Assembly: GCA_017460805.1 (NCBI GenBank)
Contig: JAFUAF010000010.1
Span: 62,001 to 126,000, forward strand
Direction: 5' to 3'
Length of the DNA: 64,000 nucleotides
DNA from: Bacillota bacterium
GTDB lineage: Bacteria; Bacillota; Clostridia; Lachnospirales; CAG-274
Shown: positions 42,654 through 51,328 of the stretch, one piece after another
Layout of the letters: each line of letters begins with the position of its first letter
How positions within the stretch are numbered: the stretch's first letter is position 1
The notes under the pieces: model-generated
Databases searched by the model: none
Told to the model about the DNA's origin: nothing
What the model saw: only the letters and a program-made list of their open reading frames with translations
Made by a program: the position numbers and the translations under genes

Positions 42654-42677
42654 ATGCCTCTCCGCCAGGAGGGGCAT
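42654..42677 (+). terminator. Terminator of the divIVA-like gene
   Basis: A 10-bp stem ATGCCTCTCC (one wobble) with tetraloop GCCA and a T run, 5 bases after the stop. Confidence 0.88.
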
Positions 42678-42694
42678 TTTTATATCTGTACATC

Positions 42695-42724
42695 TTGACA
42701 ACACGGCCCAAAAAAATATATAAT
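42695..42724 (+). promoter_or_regulatory. Promoter of the ABC exporter operon
   Basis: TTGACA, 18 bases, TATAAT, 46 bases before the ATG. Confidence 0.82.
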
Positions 42725-42770
42725 AGAATAACACTTTGAAAAATCAACCAATTCTATTCGGAGGACAGAC

Positions 42771-44495
42771 ATGATAAAATTATTCAGATATATGAAGCCC
42801 TACACTCTTTGGGCTGTGCTTGCACCTTTGTTTATGATAACCGAGGTCAGCAGCGAACTTTTTATCCCCAAAATAATGGCACTTATAGTAGATAACGGCA
42901 TAGCCAACTCCGACGGCGCATATATAGCAAAAATGGGCGTTGTTATCGTACTTGCGGCAATAATCGGCGCAATAGGCGGCATAGGCTGTGCATACTTTGC
43001 CAGCAAATCGGCAATGTATTTCGGTGCAGATATCCGTGCTGAAGTATTCAGACGTGTCCAGGGATTTTCATTTGTCAACCTTGACAAATTCCATACCTCC
43101 TCACTTATCACCCGACTTACCAACGATATAACACAGCTTCAGCAGATAGTCACCCTGCTTCTGCGCGGCCTTGTGCGCTCTCCGTTAATGATGATAGGCG
43201 GCCTTGCAATGGCACTGAGCATAAATCCAAAACTTACACTCATCCTTTTTGCGGGTCTTATTTTTATGGTCTGTGTCCTCTCCGTACTTTTTACGGTCAG
43301 TTTTCCGCTTTTCAGACGTGTTCAAACCAGTATTGATAAAATAAACACCGTTATGCGCGAAAACCTTGCGGGCATTCGCGTTGTAAAGGCCTTTGTCCGC
43401 GAAGATAAAGAAAAAGAAAAATTTTCCGATGCAAATGATGCCCTTATGCACATAACAATAAAGGCGTTCCGCACCATCACAATGATGATGCCCGTTATGA
43501 TGATAGTGCTTAACGGCACCATGCTCTTTATCGTATGGAAAGGCGGTCACTACGTTGCGGCCGATATTATGACTGCGGGCGACCTTATGCAGTACATGAC
43601 CTATATCACACAGATACTTATGTCTTTGATGATGGTCAGCATGATACTTATGGCTATATCCCGAGTGCGCGCCTGCACCGACCGTATAAACGAAGTCCTC
43701 GAGACCGATTTTGACATAGTGGATGCCCCCGATGCACAGTCGGACGTAATAACCGACGGAAAAATTGTTTTTGACAGCGTGACCTTCTCCTACCCCATGA
43801 GTACCGGCGACCCTGTGCTTGAAAACATTGACCTTACAATAGAATCGGGGCAGACCATAGGCATCCTTGGCGAAACGGGCGCGGGCAAGTCCACCCTTGT
43901 CAATCTTATCCCCCGCCTTTACGATGTCACAAGCGGCAGCGTAACCATAGACGGCGTTGATGTCCGCAAAATCAAACTTGATTATTTAAGAAAGAATATC
44001 GGTATCGTACTGCAAAAAGCCCTGCTTTTTTCGGGCACTATAGCGGATAATCTGCGCTGGGGCAATGCAGATGCCACAGAAGAAGAAATAAAACAGGCCT
44101 GTGAGATCGCAGGCGCATACGATTTTGTTGCGGGATTTAAAAACGGTTTTGAGACCGAACTCGGTCAGGGCGGTGTCAATCTGAGCGGCGGTCAGAAACA
44201 GCGCCTTTGCATAGCAAGAACTCTGCTCAAAAAACCGAAGATACTTATTTTTGACGACAGTACAAGTGCCGTTGACACAGGCACGGAAAAGAAGATACGC
44301 GAAGGCCTTGCAAAACTCAAAGGCACAACAAAAATAATAATCGCGCAAAAAATTTCTTCAATAATGAACGCCGACAAGATAATCGTTATCCACGGCGGCA
44401 AGATCGCTGCCTCGGGCACGCATGAAGAACTGCTTAAAACCAGCGATATTTACAGCGAAATATATAATACCCAGATAAGAAAGGAGGAGGATTGA
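42771..44495 (+). CDS. ABC exporter half-transporter, degenerate-site subunit
   Basis: The 574-residue protein has six membrane helices (residues 1-320) and an ATPase with Walker A GETGAGKST and signature LSGGQKQR. Walker B reads IFDDSTSAVD, with Asp in place of the catalytic Glu, and the H-loop reads AQKISSI, with Gln in place of His. This is the inactive-site partner of a heterodimeric exporter (like TM287/288, BmrCD or LmrCD). Its partner follows 1 base downstream. The substrate could be a drug, lipid or peptide and cannot be told. GGAGG precedes the start. Confidence 0.93.
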   Translation: MIKLFRYMKPYTLWAVLAPLFMITEVSSELFIPKIMALIVDNGIANSDGAYIAKMGVVIVLAAIIGAIGGIGCAYFASKSAMYFGADIRAEVFRRVQGFSFVNLDKFHTSSLITRLTNDITQLQQIVTLLLRGLVRSPLMMIGGLAMALSINPKLTLILFAGLIFMVCVLSVLFTVSFPLFRRVQTSIDKINTVMRENLAGIRVVKAFVREDKEKEKFSDANDALMHITIKAFRTITMMMPVMMIVLNGTMLFIVWKGGHYVAADIMTAGDLMQYMTYITQILMSLMMVSMILMAISRVRACTDRINEVLETDFDIVDAPDAQSDVITDGKIVFDSVTFSYPMSTGDPVLENIDLTIESGQTIGILGETGAGKSTLVNLIPRLYDVTSGSVTIDGVDVRKIKLDYLRKNIGIVLQKALLFSGTIADNLRWGNADATEEEIKQACEIAGAYDFVAGFKNGFETELGQGGVNLSGGQKQRLCIARTLLKKPKILIFDDSTSAVDTGTEKKIREGLAKLKGTTKIIIAQKISSIMNADKIIVIHGGKIAASGTHEELLKTSDIYSEIYNTQIRKEED

Positions 44496-44496
44496 C

Positions 44497-46299
44497 ATGG
44501 CAGAACAGCAGCAGCGCCCCTCTATAATGGGCGGACACGCCAGACGCGGCAACCGCGGTATGCCCGTCGAAAAGCCAAAAGAGCTTGGCAAGACCGTTGC
44601 AAGACTGTGGAAATATGTCGGCAGACACCAATTCAAGCTGATATTGGTCGTTATCTTCGTCATTTCCTCCACCCTTATAAATCTGCGCGGCACAAGCGTT
44701 ATCGGTGCTGCCATCGACAACTATATCCTCCCGGGGGATTTTGTCGGTCTCAGGCTTGAACTTCTGCGCCTTGCGGGCATTTACCTTTTGTCGGCGATAT
44801 TAAGCTGGAGTCAGCTTCAGCTTGCCGTAAACCTTGCACAGCACACGGTCGCAGACATAAGGCGCGACCTTTTTGAAAAATTGCAGGTGCTTCCTCTGCG
44901 ATTTTTTGACACCACACCCCGCGGCGATATTATGAGCCGCATCACAAATGATGTCGATACGGTTTCAAATGCGCTCAACGCAGGTATTTCGCAGCTTATC
45001 AGCAGTCTTATGACAATAGTGGGCATTTTGTTTTTTATGCTTTCGCTAAGTCCGAGACTAACACTTGTAACAGTCGTTACAGTTCCTATCCTGCTTGCGG
45101 CAACACGCTTTATAACCAAACACTCACGCGTGTATTTCAAACAGCAGCAAAAAGTTCTGGGCGAACTTAACGGCATTATAGAAGAAAATATCACGGGACA
45201 GAAAGTAATAAAAGTGTTTGTAAAGGAAGATGACGTAATAAAACAGCTTAACGCCTCAAATGACGAACTTCGCGATATAGGTGTGAAAGCGCAGGTATTT
45301 TCGGGCATAATGGGTCCCGTTTCGACCTTTATAAATAACCTCAGCTACGGCTTTGTGGCTATTGCGGGCGCAGTTATGAAGATACATCTTGGTGTGATAA
45401 CCTCGTTTTTGCTGTATTCAAGGCAGTTTGCCCGTCCTTTCAGCGAGATATCACAGCTTTTTAACACGCTTCTTTCGGCTGTGGCGGGCGCAGAGAGGAT
45501 TTTCAACGTAATGGATCTCGACCCCGAGCCCGAGGATGCTCCCGAAGCCGTGGAGATAACGGACGTAAAAGGCCGTGTGGACTTTGAAAATGTGGACTTT
45601 TCGTATGTTGCGGGCACACCGATACTCAAAAACATCAACCTTTACGCAAAACCCGGGCAGACAATAGCCCTTGTCGGTCCTACGGGCGCGGGCAAGACTA
45701 CCATAATCAACCTTTTGACCCGTTTTTACGATATACAAAAAGGCACTATTTCAATAGACGGCAAAAATATATTCGATATAAAACGCAGTTCTTTGCGAAA
45801 GATGCTCGGCATAGTTTTGCAGGACACCTACCTGTTTTCGGGCACGATATATGAAAATATAGCCTACGGCCGCCCCGATGCGACCGAAGCACAGGTAAGG
45901 GAGGCCGCTATTTTAGCCAATGCGCACGAATTTATAAGGCGACTTCCGCAGGGCTATGACACAGTCCTTTCAGAGGACTCCGACACCATAAGTCAGGGGC
46001 AGAAACAGATGCTCGCTATCGCCCGCACCATTCTCGCCGACCCGTCTATCCTTATACTTGACGAGGCGACAAGCAATGTCGATACACGCACGGAAGTAAA
46101 AATACAGCAGGCCATGCTCACCCTTATGAAAGGCCGCACAAGCTTTGTTATCGCTCACCGCCTTTCCACCATACGAAACGCCGACCTTATCGCCGTTCTG
46201 CGTGACGGCGAGATAATAGAACGCGGCAGCCACAAAGAGCTTATGCAGCAGAAAGGCTTCTATTACGGGCTGTATATGAATCAATTTTCGGAGGGATAA
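44497..46299 (+). CDS. ABC exporter half-transporter, active-site subunit
   Basis: The 600-residue partner has a 45-residue N-terminal extension, then six membrane helices and an ATPase with Walker A GPTGAGKTT, a normal Walker B LILDEATSNVD and H-loop IAHRLSTIRN, but a deviant signature ISQGQKQM. In a head-to-tail dimer the deviant signature pairs with the degenerate Walker B of the first subunit, leaving one good ATP site. The two subunits therefore form one asymmetric exporter. AAAGGAGGAGG lies at the end of the first gene. Confidence 0.94.
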   Translation: MAEQQQRPSIMGGHARRGNRGMPVEKPKELGKTVARLWKYVGRHQFKLILVVIFVISSTLINLRGTSVIGAAIDNYILPGDFVGLRLELLRLAGIYLLSAILSWSQLQLAVNLAQHTVADIRRDLFEKLQVLPLRFFDTTPRGDIMSRITNDVDTVSNALNAGISQLISSLMTIVGILFFMLSLSPRLTLVTVVTVPILLAATRFITKHSRVYFKQQQKVLGELNGIIEENITGQKVIKVFVKEDDVIKQLNASNDELRDIGVKAQVFSGIMGPVSTFINNLSYGFVAIAGAVMKIHLGVITSFLLYSRQFARPFSEISQLFNTLLSAVAGAERIFNVMDLDPEPEDAPEAVEITDVKGRVDFENVDFSYVAGTPILKNINLYAKPGQTIALVGPTGAGKTTIINLLTRFYDIQKGTISIDGKNIFDIKRSSLRKMLGIVLQDTYLFSGTIYENIAYGRPDATEAQVREAAILANAHEFIRRLPQGYDTVLSEDSDTISQGQKQMLAIARTILADPSILILDEATSNVDTRTEVKIQQAMLTLMKGRTSFVIAHRLSTIRNADLIAVLRDGEIIERGSHKELMQQKGFYYGLYMNQFSEG

Positions 46300-46301
46300 A
46301 T

Positions 46302-47288
46302 ATGTATAACGAAAATACGACTTTCAATCAAATACTGAACGACCCCGCTTTAACGGAGATAGCGCCCTATCTTGTCGGCAACTGCCCTATCCCCGACCTT
46401 GACATGACCCTTGCCGCAATGCAAAAGGCACGACCAAGCTGGATAGCAAAAAGCATTGCAGACGGTGCGGAATATACTTCACAAACCGCAAAAGGCGGCA
46501 AATGCAGGCTTATTGACTTTTATACCGCCGAGGAAAAAGAACAATCCCAATCAAAAAAATATGCAAAACTGATTTTTATGCAGGGCAAAAAGGATATGCC
46601 CTTTGTTGTTATCTGCGCAGGCGGATATTTTACCTCTCTATGTCATTTCAAGGAGAGCCTGCCCCCTGCCGCAGCCTTCAACAAACTCGGCTACAACTGC
46701 TTTATACTCAATTACCGACTTGCAGTGCCGTTTCCGAAGCCTATAGACGATCTGGCGGCGGCGGTAAAATATATTCTTGCAAACTCTGACGGGCTTGGCG
46801 TGGATAAGGACAGCTATGCTGTTATGGGCTTTTCCGCGGGTGGTTATATTGCCGCGGCATTCGGCACAAACGAGCTTGGAGCACCGAAGTATGATCTGCC
46901 CAAGCCAGCCTGTGTAATGGGCGGTTATCCCCTGCTTGAATTAAAAGTCGATAATATGGATCCCGCAATGATGAATAAACTTGCCGCACTTCTGCTCGGA
47001 CACAACTGGACACAGGCGGACCTTGACAAGTACTCGCTTATGGATAAATTCGGTGCGGACTACCCCGCTTTCTATCTATGGCATTGTAAAGACGATAAGA
47101 TAGTGCCTTTCCGCTATGCCGAACAGGCGGCGGACACAATGGCCGAAAACGGTGTCAAACACATTTTCCGACCCGTTGAAAACGGCGGCCACGGCATAGG
47201 CCTCGGCGAATACTCAGCCGCCAAGGGCTGGGAACACGAAGCCGCAAAACTTTGGGAAGAAAGCAGGCAAAGGGGCTATTGCTTTTAA
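46302..47288 (+). CDS. Alpha/beta hydrolase (esterase/lipase-like)
   Basis: The 328-residue protein starts 2 bases after the exporter operon, with GGAGG in the exporter end. It has the fold and triad of BD-FAE/acetyl-esterase-like hydrolases: nucleophile GFSAGGYIAA, acid WHCKDDKIVPF, and base NGGHGIG. No signal peptide is present, so it is cytoplasmic. It could deacylate a compound handled by the exporter. The linkage is inference from the operon only. Confidence 0.88.
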   Translation: MYNENTTFNQILNDPALTEIAPYLVGNCPIPDLDMTLAAMQKARPSWIAKSIADGAEYTSQTAKGGKCRLIDFYTAEEKEQSQSKKYAKLIFMQGKKDMPFVVICAGGYFTSLCHFKESLPPAAAFNKLGYNCFILNYRLAVPFPKPIDDLAAAVKYILANSDGLGVDKDSYAVMGFSAGGYIAAAFGTNELGAPKYDLPKPACVMGGYPLLELKVDNMDPAMMNKLAALLLGHNWTQADLDKYSLMDKFGADYPAFYLWHCKDDKIVPFRYAEQAADTMAENGVKHIFRPVENGGHGIGLGEYSAAKGWEHEAAKLWEESRQRGYCF

Positions 47289-47360
47289 ATTATCATTTCA
47301 CAACATTCATAATTGTAATGTTATAATAATATAACAACAATTTTGAATGGAGTGATTATA

Positions 47361-48353
47361 ATGAAAGATATACTGATTAAGGCTATAACACAGGATTTGA
47401 GGGGTGTTCTTGATAGTCGGCAATTAAAGGAACTGAAATGCAGTTTGGAAAACAGGCTTTCGGGGCTGAAAATATCCGAGTGCAGCAACAGCAACCGCCA
47501 AAACAAGGAAAACAACACACAATTTCTTGAAATGTTTATTTCGGCAAAGCGCGTGGAAGGCTGTTCGGAAAACACTTTAACATACTATAATACAACCATA
47601 GAAAAACTGCTTTCTGCAACAAATAAGCCAATAAAAATAATAACTACCGATGATTTGAGGGCTTATCTTGCCGATTATCAGCAAAAAAACAACGCAAGCA
47701 AGGTAACGGTAGATAATGTACGCCGTATTTTATCAAGTTTCTTTTCGTGGCTCGAAGATGAGGATTATATCGTCAAAAGTCCGGTCAGACGCATACATAA
47801 GGTAAAAACCGCAACCATCGTAAAAGAGACCTTGACGGATGAAAATATGGAGATTTTGCGGGATACCTGCAAAAATATAAGAGACCTTGCTATGGTAGAA
47901 ATGTTATCTTCTACGGGCATAAGGGTCGGCGAACTTGTGAACCTTAATATCAGCGACATAAACTTTAATGAGCGCTCCTGTATTGTGCTTGGAAAAGGCA
48001 ATAAGGAACGCGAAGTATATTTTGATGCCAGGACAAAACTGCATTTACAGGAATATATACAACAGCGTACAGATAATGACACAGCGCTATTTGTGTCAAG
48101 AAAAGCACCCAACACAAGGCTGACAATAGGTGCGATACAAAGGATCATAAAGAATTTGGGCATACAGGCAGAAATAAATAAGCTGCATCCACATAAATTC
48201 AGGCGTACACTTGCAACAAGAGCCATAGATAAGGGTATGCCCATAGAGCAAGTCCAAAGATTACTTGGACATAAAAAAATAGAAACCACTATGCACTACG
48301 CTATGGTAAACCAGAGCAATGTAAAAATGGCTCATAGAAAATATATAGGATAG
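47361..48353 (+). CDS. Tyrosine recombinase next to hsdS
   Basis: I use ATG 47361 (MKDILIKAITQDLRGVLDSR) with GGAG upstream; 330 residues. The catalytic set is complete: Arg in STGIRVGELVNLN, HKFRR, GHKKIETTMHY with nucleophile Tyr. An N-terminal SAM-like core-binding domain covers about residues 55-150. XerC/D-like recombinases lying next to hsdS genes drive specificity switching in Firmicutes. The hsdS follows after 8 bases. Confidence 0.9.
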   Translation: MKDILIKAITQDLRGVLDSRQLKELKCSLENRLSGLKISECSNSNRQNKENNTQFLEMFISAKRVEGCSENTLTYYNTTIEKLLSATNKPIKIITTDDLRAYLADYQQKNNASKVTVDNVRRILSSFFSWLEDEDYIVKSPVRRIHKVKTATIVKETLTDENMEILRDTCKNIRDLAMVEMLSSTGIRVGELVNLNISDINFNERSCIVLGKGNKEREVYFDARTKLHLQEYIQQRTDNDTALFVSRKAPNTRLTIGAIQRIIKNLGIQAEINKLHPHKFRRTLATRAIDKGMPIEQVQRLLGHKKIETTMHYAMVNQSNVKMAHRKYIG

Positions 48354-48361
48354 GTGATTTT

Positions 48362-49426
48362 TTGAATTCAAATTACATACCAATAGGAGAACTTGTTGAG
48401 CGAGTTGATGAACGGAATACAGACGGCAATATTACTACACTTGTAGGTCTTAGTATAGATAAATGCTTTATAAAATCCGTTGCCAATACTGTTGGCACAG
48501 ACTTGACGAAATACAAACTTATTAAAAAACAACAATTTGCGGTAAGTTTAATGCAGGTCAGCAGAGATGCAAAAATTCCCGTTGCTATGCAATCGGAATA
48601 TGATGTTGCCATTATGTCGCCGGCTTATCCGATTTTTAAAGTAAAAGATGAAAAGGTTATTCTTCCCGAATATCTTGATATGTGGTTCAAACGCTCTGAA
48701 TTTGACAGAGAAGCAGCATTTATCGCTGTTGGCGGAGTACGTGGAAGTATGCCGTGGGAAGAATTCTGCGGTATGAAAGTATTAGTACCTACTATCGAAA
48801 AGCAACACAAAGTTGTGAATGCTTATAAAACTATAACCAATAGAATTGCACTAAAACAGCGATTAAATGATAATTTAGATGCCATTGCTTATGCTATTTA
48901 TAAAGAGACCTTTATCACTTTAAGCAACGAAAAATGGAATAAAGGCACTTTAAGTAACTTATTGACCGTTAAATACGGAAAAGATCATAAACATTTATTG
49001 AATGGTTCAATACCATTGTATGGTTCAGGCGGCATTATGCGTTATGTAGAGAAGTCTTTATATGATAAAGTTTCAGTTTTAATACCCAGAAAAGGGACTC
49101 TAAGTAATGTTATATATGTAGACGAACCTTTTTGGTCAGTAGACACTATGTTCTATACAGAAATCCCGAAGCCTTATGCTGCCAAATTTATATATTACTT
49201 TGTAAAAAATAAAGACCTTGCAGGAATGGATACGGGTTCGGCTGTTCCCAGTATGTCATCTGAAATAATTCATTCAATGCCTCTTGATATTCCTGATGAC
49301 GAAACACTTATAAATTTTGATAATCGCCTTAAGCCTTTGTATGCACAGATGAAAGCAAATAATCAAGAGTGTGCTAAACTACAGAATTTGCAAGAAATAT
49401 TACTTGCCACAATTTCAAGCGGCTAA
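48362..49426 (+). CDS. hsdS: Type I restriction-modification specificity subunit (orphan)
   Basis: The start is TTG 48362 (reads NSNYIPIGELVERVDERN) with a weak AGGTG site; 354 residues. Two target-recognition domains are separated by the conserved helix region (PTIEKQHKVVNAYKTITNRI, then LKQRLNDNLDAIAYAIYKE) and closed by a second one (AKLQNLQEILLATISSG). No hsdM or hsdR is in the window, so it must serve an unlinked methylase or be a silent cassette. Coupling to the recombinase suggests a cassette for shuffling. A 13-bp hairpin follows at 49437. Confidence 0.88.
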   Translation: MNSNYIPIGELVERVDERNTDGNITTLVGLSIDKCFIKSVANTVGTDLTKYKLIKKQQFAVSLMQVSRDAKIPVAMQSEYDVAIMSPAYPIFKVKDEKVILPEYLDMWFKRSEFDREAAFIAVGGVRGSMPWEEFCGMKVLVPTIEKQHKVVNAYKTITNRIALKQRLNDNLDAIAYAIYKETFITLSNEKWNKGTLSNLLTVKYGKDHKHLLNGSIPLYGSGGIMRYVEKSLYDKVSVLIPRKGTLSNVIYVDEPFWSVDTMFYTEIPKPYAAKFIYYFVKNKDLAGMDTGSAVPSMSSEIIHSMPLDIPDDETLINFDNRLKPLYAQMKANNQECAKLQNLQEILLATISSG

Positions 49427-49436
49427 ATTACTGTTT

Positions 49437-49466
49437 AACACACTTTTGCTTTTGCAAAAGTGTGTT
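49437..49466. terminator. Perfect 13-bp hairpin after hsdS
   Basis: Stem AACACACTTTTGC with a TTTT loop starts 10 bases after the hsdS stop. There is no T run beyond it. It forms the left border of the GC-rich palindromic island. Confidence 0.7.
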
Positions 49467-49732
49467 GGAGCGCAGGACTGGGAGCTGAGCCGCGAAGCGG
49501 CGATGCGATTCCTGCGCGACCCCTATAACGCGCTTGCGCGCCATTGTTTATAAGTAACTTTAATAGTTGCTGGCAAAAGGATATAAGTCCGGCCCATGCC
49601 AATAACTATAAAAAGTTACCTAATCACAAGTGGCGCGCAAGCGCGTTGCGGGAAGTCGCACGGGAATCGCATTGTACGGTCATTACCCCGCGCAGGGGCG
49701 CCTACGGCGCGCAGCTCCCAGTCCCGTGCTCC
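49467..49732. repeat. GC-rich imperfect palindromic island
   Basis: The end arms (49467-49487 and 49712-49732) are inverted copies with two mismatches (core ACTGGGAGCTG). Inner matches include CGCGCTTGCGCGCCA with its complement, and ATGCGATTCC with GGAATCGCAT. The island is GC-rich in an AT-rich area, codes for nothing convincing, and contains the 24-bp unit (49678-49701) that is also found in the MuF gene. It is a candidate non-autonomous mobile repeat. Confidence 0.75.
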
Positions 49733-49763
49733 AGCGACGGTTTGCCTTTGGCAAACCGTCGCT
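49733..49763. terminator. Perfect 14-bp hairpin at the right end of the island
   Basis: Stem AGCGACGGTTTGCC with a TTT loop. It lacks a T run, so it looks like an island border structure more than a terminator. Confidence 0.6.
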
Positions 49764-50321
49764 AAACAACAATTTATATATGTGTGCTTGTGAAAACCGC
49801 TTAAATTCAAGGGTTGGCAATGATGTAATATAAATTTGACACAAATTATACTCCATTTACACAGTGTTATATAACAACTTATGAAAAGAAATGATGGCGG
49901 TAACTGTATGCACATATTTTTAGCAAAGAAGCACTCACTAAGATAATTTTATCTTTCGTGGGTGCTTTTCTTTGCGTTGGAAATGGGAGGTGTTCCTATC
50001 GGCAATTATATTTTAACAAGGTACGGAATACAACATAATTCCGAGAAATACTAACGCCCATTTCAAAAGGCTGTCGAATACCTCAATAAGTGGAAAGCCG
50101 TATGAGTGGATATACGCTTTTACACTTTTTCGATTTGTAACAGCCTTTGCAAGCTCCCTATTTGCACACGCAAATAGGCACTTGTGAGGGGAAAGCCCCT
50201 TCAAACCCCTTCATAGCCGAAGCAAGCTTCGGTAAGATAATTTTACTCATAACAATACCCTCTTTCCATAGTTTAGGACAAGAGGGTATTATTATTTATT
50301 ATAAGATATTTATATCAAATT
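49764..50321. other. Gene-free stretch with mobile-element debris
   Basis: It holds a long hairpin (49923-49975; stem GCAAAGAAGCAC with bulges), a 23-codon open stub at 49983-50054, a 9-bp inverted pair AAAGGCTGT/ACAGCCTTT (50066, 50136), and a perfect 8-bp inverted repeat at 50157-50178 followed by GTGAGGGGAAAGCCCC. The text resembles leaders of mobilisation genes in clostridial elements, but no intact gene is present. Confidence 0.5.
50157..50178. repeat. 8-bp inverted repeat, possible mobilisation site
   Basis: CCTATTTG, six bases, CAAATAGG, followed by a GGGGAAAGCCCC palindrome. The purpose is unknown. Confidence 0.45.
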
Positions 50322-50906
50322 TTACTCGCCAACAAAAATTATTTTATCAGCTGTCTTGTTATCAAAGAAACCTGAATATTCAAGTTCTACACTTGATAAT
50401 GCCGCATCCTGCGGAACTTCATATATAACAGAACCGCTTGTTTCTCTACCGCCTGAAACTGAATCATAGCTAAGACGCGGAACATTGGTGCTGTCCACAT
50501 AGCTGGATTCACACTTTGCATTGTTACAATAACACTCAAATCCACCAATTGTTGTATCCGTATCCGAAATGTTTTTGAATGTAAAATCAAATTTTACATA
50601 TTTTTTTCCTTCGGCAGGTTGGGAAAACTGATTTGAAGCTGTGTATTCCGAACAGCTTAAATAATAAATCTCAAAATGTTCGTCATTTACTTTGTCGCCG
50701 GGCTTTGCTGTTATTACTTGCGGTGTCTCCTCAACCGTTTCTTCGTTCGTTCCGCTTACAGCACCGCTTTCAACGGTTGCCGTTGATCCACTACTCGAAC
50801 TCGAACTCGAACTTGAACTTGCGGCTGATGAAATAACTGCAATAATAATAAAGAAAACGATGACACCAAAACCACAGCCTAAAGCAAAACCAAATCCTTT
50901 TTTCAT
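50322..50906 (-). CDS. Membrane-anchored DUF4352-like protein
   Basis: I use ATG 50904-50906 (MKKGFGFALGCGFGVIVFFI) with AAGGAGG 9 bases upstream; 194 residues. An N-terminal membrane helix is followed by a poly-Ser linker, an acidic linker, and an immunoglobulin-like domain of the DUF4352 type (KYVKFDFTFKNISDTDTTIG). The Cys pair CYCNNAKC may be oxidised outside the cell. The start overlaps the stop of the VanZ-like gene (ATGA). Many such proteins occur on Firmicute mobile elements, with unknown roles. Confidence 0.78.
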   Translation of the reverse strand: MKKGFGFALGCGFGVIVFFIIIAVISSAASSSSSSSSSSGSTATVESGAVSGTNEETVEETPQVITAKPGDKVNDEHFEIYYLSCSEYTASNQFSQPAEGKKYVKFDFTFKNISDTDTTIGGFECYCNNAKCESSYVDSTNVPRLSYDSVSGGRETSGSVIYEVPQDAALSSVELEYSGFFDNKTADKIIFVGE

Positions 50907-51328
50907 AATATTGTCCTCCTTGTATAATGAAAATTGCATATAGCTATTATTCCAAAAATTATTTCGATAACAATATCATAAATATCAAAAGTACCATTTA
51001 TGATGTGCCACAACTGCAAAATTTCGATAAGCACGACTGTTATAATACCAAATATCAAAACTATAAGCGGAAATTTTTCATACCCAAAAAACACCAACAT
51101 AAGACTATAGAAAAAAGAATATGCCCACATTGCATCGGCAAAACAAAATCTAAAAAAATATGTCAAGAAGTTATTGGGTAATTTTAAACAAATTTCCAAA
51201 GGAGTATAGCCACTGATTATCGGAAAAGAATTTCTGCTAAAAATCAAATACCAAAGTAGACCCACGATTAATGGAATAGTTACATTTATAACAGAAACAA
51301 AAATATAAGTAATATTTTTTCTTTTCAA
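50903..51328 (-). CDS. VanZ-like membrane protein
   Basis: The 141-residue protein has four hydrophobic helices and the VanZ-family signature: an acidic/Gln helix (VVLIEILQLWHIINGTFDIY) leading into a DIVIEIIFGIIA helix. VanZ-like proteins affect glycopeptide or lipid-related traits, but most are uncharacterised. Its last codons carry the ribosome site of the next gene, and the two overlap by 4 bases. They form a bicistron inside the accessory island. Confidence 0.75.
   Translation of the reverse strand: MKRKNITYIFVSVINVTIPLIVGLLWYLIFSRNSFPIISGYTPLEICLKLPNNFLTYFFRFCFADAMWAYSFFYSLMLVFFGYEKFPLIVLIFGIITVVLIEILQLWHIINGTFDIYDIVIEIIFGIIAICNFHYTRRTIL

Noticed and set aside
48362..49426. Invertible segments inside hsdS
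   Set aside because: I looked for inverted repeats flanking or inside the recognition domains and saw none; switching would need a partner elsewhere.
49983..50054. 23-codon frame MGGVPIGNYILTRYGIQH
   Set aside because: It has no ribosome site and is too short; it is noted only as possible mobilisation-gene debris.
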